A stretch of 64,000 nucleotides of DNA from Terrihalobacillus insolitus (GTDB lineage Bacteria; Bacillota; Bacilli; Bacillales; Amphibacillaceae). Numbering within the stretch: the first letter of the stretch is position 1; every line of letters begins with the position of its first letter. Under the pieces are notes generated by a model, which was not told the origin of the DNA, did no database searches, and was given only the letters and a program-made list of their open reading frames with translations. Made by a program: the position numbers and the translations under genes. Location: NCBI RefSeq assembly GCF_028416575.1, contig NZ_JAMQKB010000005.1, forward strand, positions 115,376 to 179,375, written 5' to 3'. Shown piece after piece: positions 18,040-27,123 of the stretch.

Positions 18040-18779
18040 CTGCAGCTACAGACATTACAATATGGCTTGCATTAGGTGCAGGGATCCTTTCTTTCCTTTC
18101 ACCGTGCACTTTGCCTATTTTTCCCGCGTATTTGTCATACATCACTGGAATGAGTATAAAAGAAATACAGAATAAAAGTGAGATAAAGGTACGGAGCAAG
18201 TTATTGCTACATTCCGTCTTCTTCTTGCTTGGTGTATCGATGATTTTTATAAGTTTAGGGGTAGGAGTTTCCTTTCTAGGACAATGGATTCAAGGGTTAT
18301 TGTCAGGACAATCAGGTCTTTTCCTTCAACGGATTGCCGGTATTTTCATTATTATTATGGGATTATTTGTCGCGGGATGGCTTCAACTGACAAGTTTAAT
18401 GAAAGAAAAACGTTTTCGTTTTAATAAAAAACCGGTAGGCTATTTAGGATCTATTTTTGTTGGAATGGGTTTTGCGGCAGGATGGACACCGTGCATCGGC
18501 CCCATTTTCGCATCCATTCTTGTTGTGGCAGGGAGTAACCCAACACAAGGAGCTTTATATACAATTATGTATGTTATTGGCTTTGCGATACCATTTCTTG
18601 TGCTTACCTTTTTCCTAGGTTCAATGAAGTGGCTTTTACGTTATAGCCAAAAGATTATGAAAATCGGCGGTACGATCATGATAGTTATGGGTGTTCTGTT
18701 GTTTACAGGGCAAATGGCTCGAATATCAAATTTTTTACTAAGATTTGTTCAAGATAGCTGGTTATCAAACTTAGGATGA
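18036..18779 (+). CDS. ccdA: CcdA-type thiol:disulfide interchange protein
   Basis: A 247-residue six-helix protein of the CcdA/DsbD membrane family that carries reducing equivalents across the membrane. The two signature Pro-Cys sites are present (LSPCTLPIFPAYLSY near residue 22 and GWTPCIGPIFAS near 150). Overlaps the preceding gene by 4 bases and precedes a TlpA/ResA-like thioredoxin, the usual recipient. Confidence 0.93.
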   Translation: MTAATDITIWLALGAGILSFLSPCTLPIFPAYLSYITGMSIKEIQNKSEIKVRSKLLLHSVFFLLGVSMIFISLGVGVSFLGQWIQGLLSGQSGLFLQRIAGIFIIIMGLFVAGWLQLTSLMKEKRFRFNKKPVGYLGSIFVGMGFAAGWTPCIGPIFASILVVAGSNPTQGALYTIMYVIGFAIPFLVLTFFLGSMKWLLRYSQKIMKIGGTIMIVMGVLLFTGQMARISNFLLRFVQDSWLSNLG

Positions 18780-18794
18780 TAGGGGGCGTTTAAA

Positions 18795-19409
18795 ATGAAA
18801 AAAGTAATAATTATTTTGGTTCTTATTGGGATGTTTGGGTGGGCAATCTATGATTTGGTTTATCAGAACAGTGATACGTCCAATCAAAGTACTAGTGAAA
18901 AGTTAAAACAAGAAGAAGCTAGTTCAGTTGGCGATGAGGAAGATCATTCAACTGATCATAAGAGTGCAACAATAGAAGATGCTACAGTTGGACTAAACGT
19001 AGGAAACATTGCACCAGACTTTCAGCTTCAAACGTTAGAGGGTGAGACCGAAAAGTTATCAGACTATCGAGGTGAACGTGTGATGGTCAACTTTTGGGCT
19101 ACTTGGTGTCCACCGTGTCGTGCTGAAATGCCAGATATGGTTAAATTCCATCAGGATAAGGATGTTGTTATTTTGGCTGTCAATTTGACACAAACAGAGC
19201 CAGGAATGCAAGAGGTAAAAGAATTTGTAAAAGAGTTTGAATTGGCTTTTCCTGTCTTGTTAGATAAAGAAATAGAAGTAGCAACCAAGTATGAGATACG
19301 TCCGATTCCAACTTCCTATATGATTGATTCGAATGGAATTATTCAGTACAAAGCATTAGGTGCATTAAATTATGAAATGATGGTTGAAGAATTTGAGAAG
19401 ATGAAATAG
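18795..19409 (+). CDS. TlpA/ResA-like thiol-disulfide oxidoreductase
   Basis: A 204-residue membrane-anchored extracytoplasmic thioredoxin. Residues 4-22 form the anchor. A charged linker (about 25-65) is followed by a TlpA domain (IAPDFQLQTLEGE) with the active site WCPPC (Cys105, Cys108) and the cis-Pro segment RPIPTSYMID. It probably receives electrons from the CcdA protein encoded just upstream and reduces envelope thiols or haem-binding cysteines. Confidence 0.93.
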   Translation: MKKVIIILVLIGMFGWAIYDLVYQNSDTSNQSTSEKLKQEEASSVGDEEDHSTDHKSATIEDATVGLNVGNIAPDFQLQTLEGETEKLSDYRGERVMVNFWATWCPPCRAEMPDMVKFHQDKDVVILAVNLTQTEPGMQEVKEFVKEFELAFPVLLDKEIEVATKYEIRPIPTSYMIDSNGIIQYKALGALNYEMMVEEFEKMK

Positions 19410-19446
19410 TCCCGATTCTTGAGTACAATAGGGGCGGGGTGATTTA

Positions 19447-20127
19447 GTGAAACAAACTATTTTAGTTGTGGAAGACGATAAAATGATTCGTGAACTTTTA
19501 TGTATTTATTTGAAAAAAGCAGGACATGAAGTGGTTGAAGCAGTTGATGGTGAAATGGCAAAGGATGCCTTCTTAACTTATCATCCGTGCTTAATTGTGC
19601 TTGATTTGATGCTACCCAGACTAAGTGGAGAGGAATTTTGTGAGTGGGTTAAGGAACAAGAACGCAATGAGGTATCAGTTATCATGTTGTCAGCAAAGGT
19701 GCGTATAGATGACAAAATTAATGGTTTGAAAATAGGTGCCGATGGGTATTTGACGAAACCGTTTGATCCAGACGAACTTGTAGCTAATGTAGAAGCAGTC
19801 CTACGGAGAACAGGACAGTTTTGCCAAAAAATTATACACGGAGGACTATGTATCAAGCCAAGGAAAGGGGAGGTTCTGCTGTACGATAAACAACTTCGTT
19901 TGACGAAACATGAGTTTAATCTCCTTTATCATTTTATGGAAAACCCAAACATCGTTCTATCGAGAGACCATCTCATTAATCAACTATATCCATATGCTAA
20001 TAAGACTGTCTTGGATCGTACCATAGATGCCCATATCAAAAAACTGAGGGAAAAAATTGAAGACAATCCTTCTTCACCAGACCGGATTCAGACAGTACGA
20101 GGAATGGGGTACAAATTTGTTCAGTAA
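19447..20127 (+). CDS. OmpR-family response regulator
   Basis: A 226-residue regulator with a receiver domain (acidic pair near 10-11, phosphoacceptor Asp53, Lys near 104) and a winged-helix DNA-binding domain (TKHEFNLLYHF, VRGMGYKFVQ). The start is GTG after GGGGCGGG. The sensor kinase gene overlaps its 3' end. Its location at the end of the redox operon suggests control of that operon or the sulfur cluster. Confidence 0.92.
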   Translation: MKQTILVVEDDKMIRELLCIYLKKAGHEVVEAVDGEMAKDAFLTYHPCLIVLDLMLPRLSGEEFCEWVKEQERNEVSVIMLSAKVRIDDKINGLKIGADGYLTKPFDPDELVANVEAVLRRTGQFCQKIIHGGLCIKPRKGEVLLYDKQLRLTKHEFNLLYHFMENPNIVLSRDHLINQLYPYANKTVLDRTIDAHIKKLREKIEDNPSSPDRIQTVRGMGYKFVQ

Positions 20128-21208
20128 ACTGCGGAAATCATTGCTACCCAAAAATTTACTATGGCGTCTTACTATATCAAATATAGTAGTTATCACCTCT
20201 TTTGTCATTTTTACTAGTTGGGCGATTTATAACACAGCTTGTTTTTTGGTCGAGGGGATGGTAACAATGGATGCTCAGAAGCAAGACCAGTTTAATGCTA
20301 CTCTCTTTGAATACTTATGGATTTTCAGTCTTACCGCAATTATCACGGGAAGTATCATAAACTTTTATTTAACTAGAAAACTAGTACGTCCATTACGGGA
20401 ATTAATAAAATCTACGAAAAGAATGAGGCAAGGTCACTATCCCAAACCAATCAAAGTAACATCTAGGGATGAGACAGGACAACTAATTGGACACTTTAAT
20501 GAATTAGTTCAGCAATTGAAAATCAATCAACAGTACAAGCAGAAGCTTGTGTCAGATTTATCCCATGAATTTCGTACTCCCTTATCAAATTTAAATGGTT
20601 ATTTAAGTGCATTGAAAAATGGTGTGATTGCGGGTGATCCAAAGCTGTTTCATTCGCTCTATGAGGAGTCTAATCGACTTACAACCATGGTTCAACAGCT
20701 AGAACAACTAAAAGAATGGGATTATGTGTCGAAACAATCTTTCGCTGAAAAAGAATACGTAGACATGGCCTTGCTTATTGAGCAATCAGTAGAGATGTTT
20801 CGTTGGTCGTTGAATAAAACAGGTATTACAGTGGAAATGCAAGTTGAGCGCGGTATAGCAAATGTTAACAACGGGGGAATTACACAGGTTGTCAGTAACT
20901 TGATTGAAAATGCAATTCGTTATTATCAAGGGAGTGGGCCAATTTCGATAAAAGGGGAATGTAAAGACACGGTGTACAAAGTATCAGTCATTGGTCAGGG
21001 ACAGGCAATCCCAGAAACAGAACAAGAGAATATTTTTGAGCGATTTTATCGTACAGACACCTCTCGTAACCGTAAAACTGGGGGATCTGGACTTGGTCTT
21101 GCCATTTCAAGGGAAATTGTCAAACACCACAATGGCAGGATCGGAATAAACTCAACCGGTTATTATCATACCTTCTGGTTTACTTTGCCTTTTCGTCGTA
21201 ATAAATAA
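20117..21208 (+). CDS. Sensor histidine kinase
   Basis: A 363-residue kinase if the TTG at 20117 is used; it overlaps the regulator gene by 11 bases and is preceded by GGAATGGGG. Two transmembrane helices (about 18-45 and 65-84) flank a very short external loop, so sensing is probably within or near the membrane. HAMP region, then phosphoacceptor His150 (SDLSHEFRTPLSN), N-box NLIENAIRYY and G-box GSGLGLAIS. An upstream in-frame ATG at 20057 would overlap more deeply. Confidence 0.88.
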   Translation: MFSKLRKSLLPKNLLWRLTISNIVVITSFVIFTSWAIYNTACFLVEGMVTMDAQKQDQFNATLFEYLWIFSLTAIITGSIINFYLTRKLVRPLRELIKSTKRMRQGHYPKPIKVTSRDETGQLIGHFNELVQQLKINQQYKQKLVSDLSHEFRTPLSNLNGYLSALKNGVIAGDPKLFHSLYEESNRLTTMVQQLEQLKEWDYVSKQSFAEKEYVDMALLIEQSVEMFRWSLNKTGITVEMQVERGIANVNNGGITQVVSNLIENAIRYYQGSGPISIKGECKDTVYKVSVIGQGQAIPETEQENIFERFYRTDTSRNRKTGGSGLGLAISREIVKHHNGRIGINSTGYYHTFWFTLPFRRNK

Positions 21209-21319
21209 ATGTTGTCAAACGATAACTTTTTCTGGAGCGATATTATCTCCATATATAGTCATTTTGGTTTCTAAATGACGTGCCATCCGTACGATAACAT
21301 TACCCTGAAGTTTACAACG

Positions 21320-21630
21320 CTAAGTAAGTTTTAATGGTCTCAAGGAATCTACCGAAACAACCTTCTCTGAATTAAAGTGGTATTCTCCAAGTAAGTTTAT
21401 ATGCTCCCATCCTAAAGGAGACATATGGTGTAACAAGTCCTCATTAAAACCCCCTATAAACCTTTTTGGTATTCAATTGCTTTTGTAAGATGTAGAGTAT
21501 TCCATACGCTAATAGCATTGATAATTATGTTTAATGCACTAGCTCTTTGTAATTGATGCTGTATAGTTCGTTCCCGAAGTTCCCCTTGTATCCCAAAGAA
21601 AATAGCTCTTGCGAGTCCATTCATCAAAGG
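21320..21630 (-). pseudogene. Tn3-family transposase, C-terminal remnant
   Basis: The minus strand reads NGLARAIFFGIQGELRERTI, then SALNIIINAISVWNT. After a frame break near 21455 it reads MSPLGWEHINLLGEYHF and ends SLRPLKLT. This is the unmistakable end of a Tn3 transposase. The rest is missing. With the N-terminal scrap at 7256-7489 on the same strand, it shows former Tn3 transposon activity. The order rules out one gene simply split by insertion. Confidence 0.8.
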
Positions 21631-21644
21631 GTGGATTTTTAAAT

Positions 21645-22194
21645 AAGAAACTAATTCTATATATGGGTGTAAGCATTTTAGCAGGAAGTTTTATTGGTGC
21701 CTATGTATGGTTCTATCTTTTTATCTGAAGGCGGAATTAACGTTCTTTATGCAGTATTAGCCACTATTGCTGTTATTATGATGTTTGTCCCAAAGAAAGG
21801 GTTAGACGATATACCGCATGATCAAGTAACATTTAATAAAGGGTTTTCTGCCTTATTAGCTTTTGTTGTCGGCGTAGGTGCTGGTATTGTTGGTGCGGCA
21901 GGTGCTTTTATTTTAGTACCTATCATGCTTGTGGTTCTCAAAATTCCAACTAGAATGACCATAGCTACTTCCTTGGCTATTACCTTCATTTCTTCTATCG
22001 GTTCAACTATTGGGAAAATTACTACTGGTCAAGTTTTGCTAATACCTGCACTTATAATGGTTATTGCAAGTCTAGTTGCTTCCCCATTAGGAGCGAATTT
22101 TGGGAAGAAAGTCAATACGAAATTATTACAATGGATTTTAGCTTTGTTGATATTAGGTACATCCATTAAGATATGGCTTGATATTTTAAGTTAA
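21645..22194 (+). pseudogene. TauE/SafE exporter, truncated second copy
   Basis: Near-copy of the exporter at 14758. It begins abruptly in the third helix (LYMGVSILAGSFIGAY) beside the Tn3 remnant, then has a 4-base duplication (TATGTATG near 21703) that shifts frame. It continues correctly as SIFLSEGGINVLY and to the end. The first about 85 residues are lost. The open frame from 21694 could still yield a 166-residue C-terminal half, probably useless. Confidence 0.8.
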
Positions 22195-22353
22195 ATATAT
22201 TTCAACATATGATTCAAGTGCTGGATGAAACTCTTTTTCGTAATGGCCTTTTGGACAAGATTTAATAACTTGAGCCGTTAAGGTGTTGGATTTATTTACT
22301 AACATATCTTTACATTTTGGACATTTCTCTATAAAAAGATTTTTTAAGATCAT
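22186..22353 (-). CDS. Small zinc-ribbon-like protein
   Basis: A 55-residue minus-strand frame starting at 22353, with a strong GGAGGTTTTCC site upstream. It has CPKC at residues 11-14 and CPKGH at 33-37, a four-ligand layout typical of small zinc ribbons. Its end overlaps the tail of the truncated TauE gene by a few bases, convergent to it. No family was recognised; the good ribosome site and paired Cys motifs are the support. Confidence 0.55.
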   Translation of the reverse strand: MILKNLFIEKCPKCKDMLVNKSNTLTAQVIKSCPKGHYEKEFHPALESYVEIYLT

Positions 22354-22462
22354 TAAGGAAAACCTCCTAAGATCTAAACTCCTAAAACCAATATGTTTAC
22401 TAGGGATTATAACATAATGGAAAAGAGATTAAAACGGAATAATAAGGGGAGAGGGGAAAGTA

Positions 22463-23032
22463 ATGGCAGGTATTCGATTTAATCCAAAAGATGCTGACAA
22501 ATTAACTAGTACTGAACGAAAAGAATTAATACCTTCAAATAAAGTTGTCGAAATGTTAGACTTAAGTTTGAATGACACTGTTGCGGATTTGGGAGCTGGA
22601 AATGGTTATTTCACATTACCAATTGCTAAAGGTATGGAGAAAACTGTTTATGCTGTTGATATTGAGCCGAAAATGCTTAGGATGCTCAAAGAAGACGCTG
22701 TAGAAGAACAAATTGATAATATCAATTATGTGGTTAGTGACTTAGAAAACATACAACTCGATAAAGGTTTAGTAAACAAAGCTTTGATTGCTTTTGTTAT
22801 CCACGAGGTACCCAATATGGATAAAGCACTAAGTGAAATAAAGCGAATTTTAAAGCCTGGTGGACAGATATTACTATTAGAATGGGAAGCTGTTGAGACT
22901 GAGATGGGTCCACCTCTTCATGAAAGAATTACTTCTGAAAAGATGGGTGAACTTTTGAGGGAAAATGGGTTTGATGTTGAGGTCACTCACTTAAATCCAT
23001 CAATTTATGCGATTAAGGCTACGACTGGTTAA
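22463..23032 (+). CDS. Class I SAM-dependent methyltransferase, second copy
   Basis: A 189-residue duplicate of the enzyme at 15562, sharing VADLGAGNGYF, VDIEPKML, LKPGGQ and EMGPPLHERI. Divergence is evident throughout, so the duplication is not recent. GGGGAGAGGGG site upstream. It is paired with a DUF302 gene 51 bases downstream, as in the first copy. Confidence 0.85.
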   Translation: MAGIRFNPKDADKLTSTERKELIPSNKVVEMLDLSLNDTVADLGAGNGYFTLPIAKGMEKTVYAVDIEPKMLRMLKEDAVEEQIDNINYVVSDLENIQLDKGLVNKALIAFVIHEVPNMDKALSEIKRILKPGGQILLLEWEAVETEMGPPLHERITSEKMGELLRENGFDVEVTHLNPSIYAIKATTG

Positions 23033-23083
23033 TTAAAAAAAGATTGAAAATAATAAAAAGGAATAAAAAAAGGAGATGATTAA

Positions 23084-23467
23084 ATGTTTCACTACACGGT
23101 TGAAACGACTAAAACGATTGAAGAAGCCATTGCATCACTTGAGGAGAGCTTAAAGGAAGAAAAATTCGGAGTGCTTTGGCAATTTGATATAAAGGATAAA
23201 TTACAAGAAAAAGGCCTTGATTTTGACCAATCCTATCGTGTTCTAGAAGTATGTAATCCACATGAAGCCCAACGTGTTTTATCACAAAATCAAATGGTTG
23301 GTTATTTCTTACCTTGTAAAATTGTTGTTTATGAGGATGCTGGTCACACAAAAATCGGAATGCCAAGGCCGACAGCACTTATTGAAATGGTGAATGATCA
23401 ATCAATTAAGGATCTTGCAAAGGACATTGAGGAACGATTAATTGGATGTATTGATAAAGCTTTGTAG
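23084..23467 (+). CDS. DUF302 family protein, second copy
   Basis: A 127-residue duplicate of the protein at 16283 with only scattered substitutions and both cysteines kept (VCNP and LPCK). It ends the duplicated TauE-methyltransferase-DUF302 block and is followed by a strong terminator. Function unknown, inferred to be in sulfur or metal detoxification from its repeated partners. Confidence 0.88.
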   Translation: MFHYTVETTKTIEEAIASLEESLKEEKFGVLWQFDIKDKLQEKGLDFDQSYRVLEVCNPHEAQRVLSQNQMVGYFLPCKIVVYEDAGHTKIGMPRPTALIEMVNDQSIKDLAKDIEERLIGCIDKAL

Positions 23468-23501
23468 TTATTCATTTAAATCAACTACAAAGGAGAAAAG
23501 A

Positions 23502-23536
23502 ACTGAGTCCGGTATTGTACTGGACTCAGTCTTTTT
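23502..23536 (+). terminator. Rho-independent terminator
   Basis: ACTGAGTCC (23502-23510) pairs with GGACTCAGT (23522-23530), followed by CTTTTTAATTTT. Ends the second methyltransferase-DUF302 transcript. Confidence 0.9.
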
Positions 23537-23810
23537 AATTTTGTCTTAATTCTTTTATCGTTATATATCAATATAATGAGCTAGTTCTTGAGTGTAGAGC
23601 ACTTTAAAGTTTTAAATCATCGAATATTGTTTCATTTGGTAGTGCCATGGATCATCATTAACTGATTAATCTTTCAAGAAACTTCCTAACATGTCTGAGA
23701 CAAGTGAGTATGCTGGCTAGAAGATTGTGTCTAACAATTGGGGTGCAGTTCAATTTAATCCAAGCATTTTTGTCATAATGTCTTGTCCAACTAAAGGTTT
23801 TTATTATCAC
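23537..23810. other. No gene seen
   Basis: AT-rich stretch with no supported gene between the terminator and the methyltransferase stump. Confidence 0.4.
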
Positions 23811-24120
23811 TCACCTCTTTTCAAAAAGGAGACCGAAGTGATGTGGAGGAAGTTCCACTTCTTTTGTTAAGATTAAACCCACTTCATTCGCCCAACGTAT
23901 TATAGCCTCTTGGTTCGGTCTAATTTCCAGAGAAGGGCCTCTTTCGGTTTCTTGTGTCCATTGTATAACCCCAATCCTTCCCCTAATCTTTAATAAATCA
24001 GTTGCGTTCTTCATCAATTCAACAGGCTCTTCACAGTGAAGGATATTAAACAAGCTTATATAGTCTGCTCCAGTCATTATGTTTCTGATTTTTTGTATGA
24101 CATCTAAATCAGTTACATCC
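23811..24120 (-). pseudogene. Methyltransferase-like protein, C-terminal stump
   Basis: The minus strand encodes DVTDLDVIQKIRNIM, then SLFNILHCEEPVELMKNATDLLKIRGRIGVIQW and a normal-looking end. This is the second half of a class I methyltransferase of the same general kind as those above. The N-terminal SAM-binding half is missing: at about 24115 the sequence changes to a transporter fragment read on the other strand. Confidence 0.65.
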
Positions 24121-24399
24121 GCAGCTATTCTTCTAGGACTAGGCACCGCAATGGTATATCCAACCTTACAAGCTTCAATTAGTGATGTAGCACAACCAGA
24201 ATGGAGAGCTTCATCAATGGGGGTTTATCGTTTTTGGAGAGATAGTGGATATGCATTTGGAGCATTATTTGCGGGACTATTAACTGATATACTAAACGTT
24301 AATTGGGCAATAGGTTTAGTAGCATTATTACCATTAAGTGCAGGGCTAATAGCAGCAATGCGATTAAATGAGACCTTGCCATCTTTTAACAAGATATAG
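24115..24399 (+). pseudogene. Major facilitator transporter, C-terminal stump
   Basis: The + frame carries LLGLGTAMVYPTLQASISDV, WRASSMGVYRFWRDSGYAFG and the final two helices of an MFS drug-type transporter, ending at 24399. The first roughly 300 residues are absent. It is fused back to back to the methyltransferase stump at about 24115, marking a deletion or inversion junction. A strong terminator follows. Confidence 0.75.
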
Positions 24400-24410
24400 G
24401 GAATAAAAAA

Positions 24411-24446
24411 TGGACCCGGTACTTATATTTATCGGGTTCATTTTTA
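24411..24446 (+). terminator. Rho-independent terminator
   Basis: TGGACCCG / CGGGTTCA stem with a 14-base loop then TTTTTATTT. It belonged to the MFS transporter gene. Confidence 0.85.
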
Positions 24447-24932
24447 TTTCGAGAGAAAGTCAAAAGTTATTTCATGGGCAAAGGAGATAGGCCTGAACAT
24501 AAACAAGTCAAACTACCTCCTTACCATTTCTGACTTGTACTTAAAAAATAATAAAGTGGCTTTTTATCTTACTAAAAAATAAGTTCGCTAAATAAGAATA
24601 CTATTTTAGATAAATTATATCTTTCAAGTTAAACACTTTGTCTGTAAGTCCTTATCGTTGTGCAGGAGTTGACGTGTTACCATTTTGAAGTTTTAAATGG
24701 CACACAGAAATTCCTTAAAATGGACAAACCATATTGAGCGTGATTCGGATTGAATTTGCATGAAATATAGTTTTTGCCGTCACCCCTAGCGGTCATTAAG
24801 GGTCTTTCAAGTATGGATAAACTCCTACGAATTCGCTGTATAAAACTATTAGGGTGGGTTATAGGGGGGTATCAGCCCGATCGCTATAAGTTCCACCTTA
24901 ACAGAATTACTTAACATCATTATCGTTTCTTT
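24447..24932. other. Gene-free stretch
   Basis: About 490 bases with no supported gene, repeat or promoter. Some short GC-richer patches (around 24850) are not explained. Confidence 0.4.
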
Positions 24933-25319
24933 TTATTCTTTATTTATTATACTTTTTAAAAGTTCCTTCATTTCTGATGTTTGCATGATCTCGATCATAA
25001 CATTTTGCATTTCCGGCTCTTGCATTACGCTAACCATACTATCTTGCATTTCAGGTTGCTTCATTACGTTAACCATTGTATCCTGCATTTGGGGTTGCTG
25101 CATCAATTCAATCATTTGATCCTGCATTTCAGGAGAACTCATCACACGGACCATTGCATCTCGCATTTCCGGTGTTGCCATCATGTCAGCTAACATGTTA
25201 GGGCTTATGCCACCAGAGTTCATCATATCATTGGCATTCCCTCCATTCATACCCCCACACCCTGCAAGAAGGAGTAAGGCTAAAATAGCAACAACAGTTA
25301 GCTTTCTTTTTACTTTCAT
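24933..25319 (-). CDS. Methionine-rich repeat lipoprotein
   Basis: A 128-residue lipoprotein: signal helix ending LLLAGC, so the mature N-terminus is lipidated Cys21. The mature part is six tandem 13-residue repeats of the form PEMQDxMVxVMxx, placing three methionines per repeat on a helix. Dense surface methionines suggest binding of soft metals (copper or silver), supported by the Met-rich neighbours and the divergent two-component locus. No named family was recognised. Confidence 0.8.
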   Translation of the reverse strand: MKVKRKLTVVAILALLLLAGCGGMNGGNANDMMNSGGISPNMLADMMATPEMRDAMVRVMSSPEMQDQMIELMQQPQMQDTMVNVMKQPEMQDSMVSVMQEPEMQNVMIEIMQTSEMKELLKSIINKE

Positions 25320-25387
25320 TTGGACTTCCTCCCTTTAGAAACCAGTTTTTATTAATTTCCCCAACTGTTTGCCGTTTATCATTAATC

Positions 25388-25416
25388 TTGACAAGTTCTT
25401 GACATTCTCCTAATAA
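25388..25416 (+). promoter_or_regulatory. Sigma-A promoter of the Met-rich operon
   Basis: TTGACA (25388-25393), 17-base spacer, TAATAA (25411-25416), about 85 bases upstream of the gene at 25501. The leader contains the decamer AAAACTGGTC; AAAACTGGTT also occurs inverted near 25340 and could be part of an operator, but this is weak. Confidence 0.7.
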
Positions 25417-25500
25417 GTTCTGAAAACTGGTCGTTTATATTGTATATAAGGGAAAGGTATTACGCTTTCCACTTATAAATAAAAACAGGAGTGAGAACAG

Positions 25501-26058
25501 ATGAAGAAATTATTAATAGTAGCAGGATTTGTCGTAGCATTTGGAGCCGGGTCAATGACTGGGGGAACAGTCTTTTCATATGCCAGTTCTAACACTGGGA
25601 CAAATGATACATCTACAAATGTGATGGACGAAAATGGGATGATGGATTCGAATCAAAGCTTAGGAATGATGAATATGATGGGTGATTCGAGCGGAATGGG
25701 TATGATGGGAAGTATGAGTGGGATGATGAATACAATGTCTATTATGGACAATTTGATGGCTGATATTTTTAATGAAGCTGCCAAGACTTTAGGCGTGACA
25801 ACAGATCAGCTACAAAATGAAATTCAAAGTGGAAAATCTCTTGAAATGATTGCAGATGAGCAAGGGGTAAAGGCGGATAAATTGGCGAAGGAGTTGGAGA
25901 AGGTCATTCAAAAAGATCTTAAACAATTTGAGAAAGAAGGAAATGTGATAACGGAGCAACAAAAGGAGATGCTAGTTTCCATGAGTGACAACACGGAGAT
26001 GGTGCTAAATACTACAGGGATGTTTGCTTGTAATGAGTCTTTAGATGAATCCATGTAA
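25501..26058 (+). CDS. Secreted methionine-rich protein
   Basis: A 185-residue exported protein: N-terminal signal helix, then a Met/Gly/Ser-rich segment (about 45-85, repeated GMM and MMG patterns), then an acidic helical C-terminal half (VTTDQLQNEIQSGKSLEMIADE) resembling the helix repeat seen in other Bacillus envelope proteins. A single Cys lies near the C-terminus. Metal binding by the Met cluster is inferred. It is in one operon with the SHOCT protein and the two-component pair. Confidence 0.8.
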   Translation: MKKLLIVAGFVVAFGAGSMTGGTVFSYASSNTGTNDTSTNVMDENGMMDSNQSLGMMNMMGDSSGMGMMGSMSGMMNTMSIMDNLMADIFNEAAKTLGVTTDQLQNEIQSGKSLEMIADEQGVKADKLAKELEKVIQKDLKQFEKEGNVITEQQKEMLVSMSDNTEMVLNTTGMFACNESLDESM

Positions 26059-26081
26059 ATAGATTAAAGGAGGTTCCTGGT

Positions 26082-26339
26082 ATGATGTGGAACAATGGTA
26101 CGGGATTTTTAGGAGGTGGTTTTCCAATGATGATGTTTGGTGGAATTTTTATGTTAGTGTTTTTTGGTCTGGTTATTTGGTTAATTGTATTAGCCGTTCA
26201 AAAGTTTTCAACAGGCAGTAAATCAAACCAAACAGACAACGCTGTTGATGTATTAAGACAGCGCTACTCCGGAGGAGAAATCGAGACAGAGGAGTACAGA
26301 CAGCGGCTAAATGAACTGATGGATTCGAATAAAATTTGA
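26082..26339 (+). CDS. Short membrane protein with SHOCT domain
   Basis: An 85-residue protein. A Met/Gly-rich N-terminus leads into one long transmembrane helix (about 20-45), then a C-terminal SHOCT motif (AVDVLRQRYSGGEIETEEYRQRLNEL). SHOCT is a small oligomerisation or nucleic-acid-adjacent domain of unclear function. AGGAGG site upstream; 23 bases after the Met-rich secreted protein gene. Confidence 0.88.
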   Translation: MMWNNGTGFLGGGFPMMMFGGIFMLVFFGLVIWLIVLAVQKFSTGSKSNQTDNAVDVLRQRYSGGEIETEEYRQRLNELMDSNKI

Positions 26340-26350
26340 TTACAGATAAT

Positions 26351-26380
26351 AAACCTTGATAAACTTTTATCAAGGTTTAT
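26351..26380 (+). terminator. Hairpin before the regulator gene
   Basis: AAACCTTGAT / ATCAAGGTTT perfect stem with an 8-base loop; tail is only moderately T-rich. It may separate or attenuate expression of the downstream two-component genes. Confidence 0.6.
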
Positions 26381-26433
26381 GTTTGTTAGTATTAAAAAAC
26401 GAAGCATACAATGGATACGAGAGGACTCTTCCG

Positions 26434-27123
26434 ATGAAAAAAACAGTGATGATTGTAGATGATCAAGACGAATTAAGAGAATCAGTTTCAACATTCTTAC
26501 AAAATGAGGGTTATCAAACATTGAATGCTCGTAATGGCAATGAGGCGTTACATCTCCTTGAAGAGAGTCAAAACGTTGATATCATTTTACTTGATGTCAT
26601 GATGCCTGAAAAGGATGGATATGAGACGTTACGCGAACTGCGAATGACCAAAAATAGAACCCCAGTCATTATGCTAACAGCTAGAACAGATGAGATAGAT
26701 AAACTACTAGGACTTGAAATGGGGGCAGATGACTATATTACAAAACCGTTTAGTTTACGTGAAGTTGTCGCTAGAATGAAGGCTGTACTAAGGAGGACGT
26801 CTGAAGAACAAGAAGACGATGAGTGGATTCATCAAGCCGATATCAAAATTAACCTTTCCACATATGAGGTCTATGTCCATGGGACGAGGGTCAATTTAAC
26901 CCCTACAGAGTTTAAAATTTTAATGACACTTGCAGAAAAACCTGGCCGAGTTTACAGTAGACTACAACTTATGAACATTGCTATGGGAGAAGCATTTGTT
27001 AATTATGAACGTTCGATTGATACCCATGTCAGTAATTTAAGAAGAAAGTTATCAGAACTTGGGTCTTCTGCATCGATCCAAACTGTTTACGGAATAGGTT
27101 ACCGTTTTGGGGTGGAAACATGA
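26434..27123 (+). CDS. OmpR-family response regulator
   Basis: A 229-residue regulator. The start at 26434 is chosen because MKKTVMIVDDQ is the normal opening; upstream in-frame codons back to 26356 run through the hairpin. Receiver domain with acidic pair 9-10 and phosphoacceptor Asp54, then winged-helix domain (LTPTEFKILMTL, VYGIGYRFG). It overlaps the kinase gene by 4 bases. Its expected targets are the Met-rich genes beside it. Confidence 0.93.
   Translation: MKKTVMIVDDQDELRESVSTFLQNEGYQTLNARNGNEALHLLEESQNVDIILLDVMMPEKDGYETLRELRMTKNRTPVIMLTARTDEIDKLLGLEMGADDYITKPFSLREVVARMKAVLRRTSEEQEDDEWIHQADIKINLSTYEVYVHGTRVNLTPTEFKILMTLAEKPGRVYSRLQLMNIAMGEAFVNYERSIDTHVSNLRRKLSELGSSASIQTVYGIGYRFGVET

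Noticed and set aside
7256..21630. One Tn3 transposon whose transposase was split by everything between
   Set aside because: On the minus strand the N-terminal part would have to lie at higher coordinates than the C-terminal part; the reverse is seen, so they are separate remnants or were rearranged.
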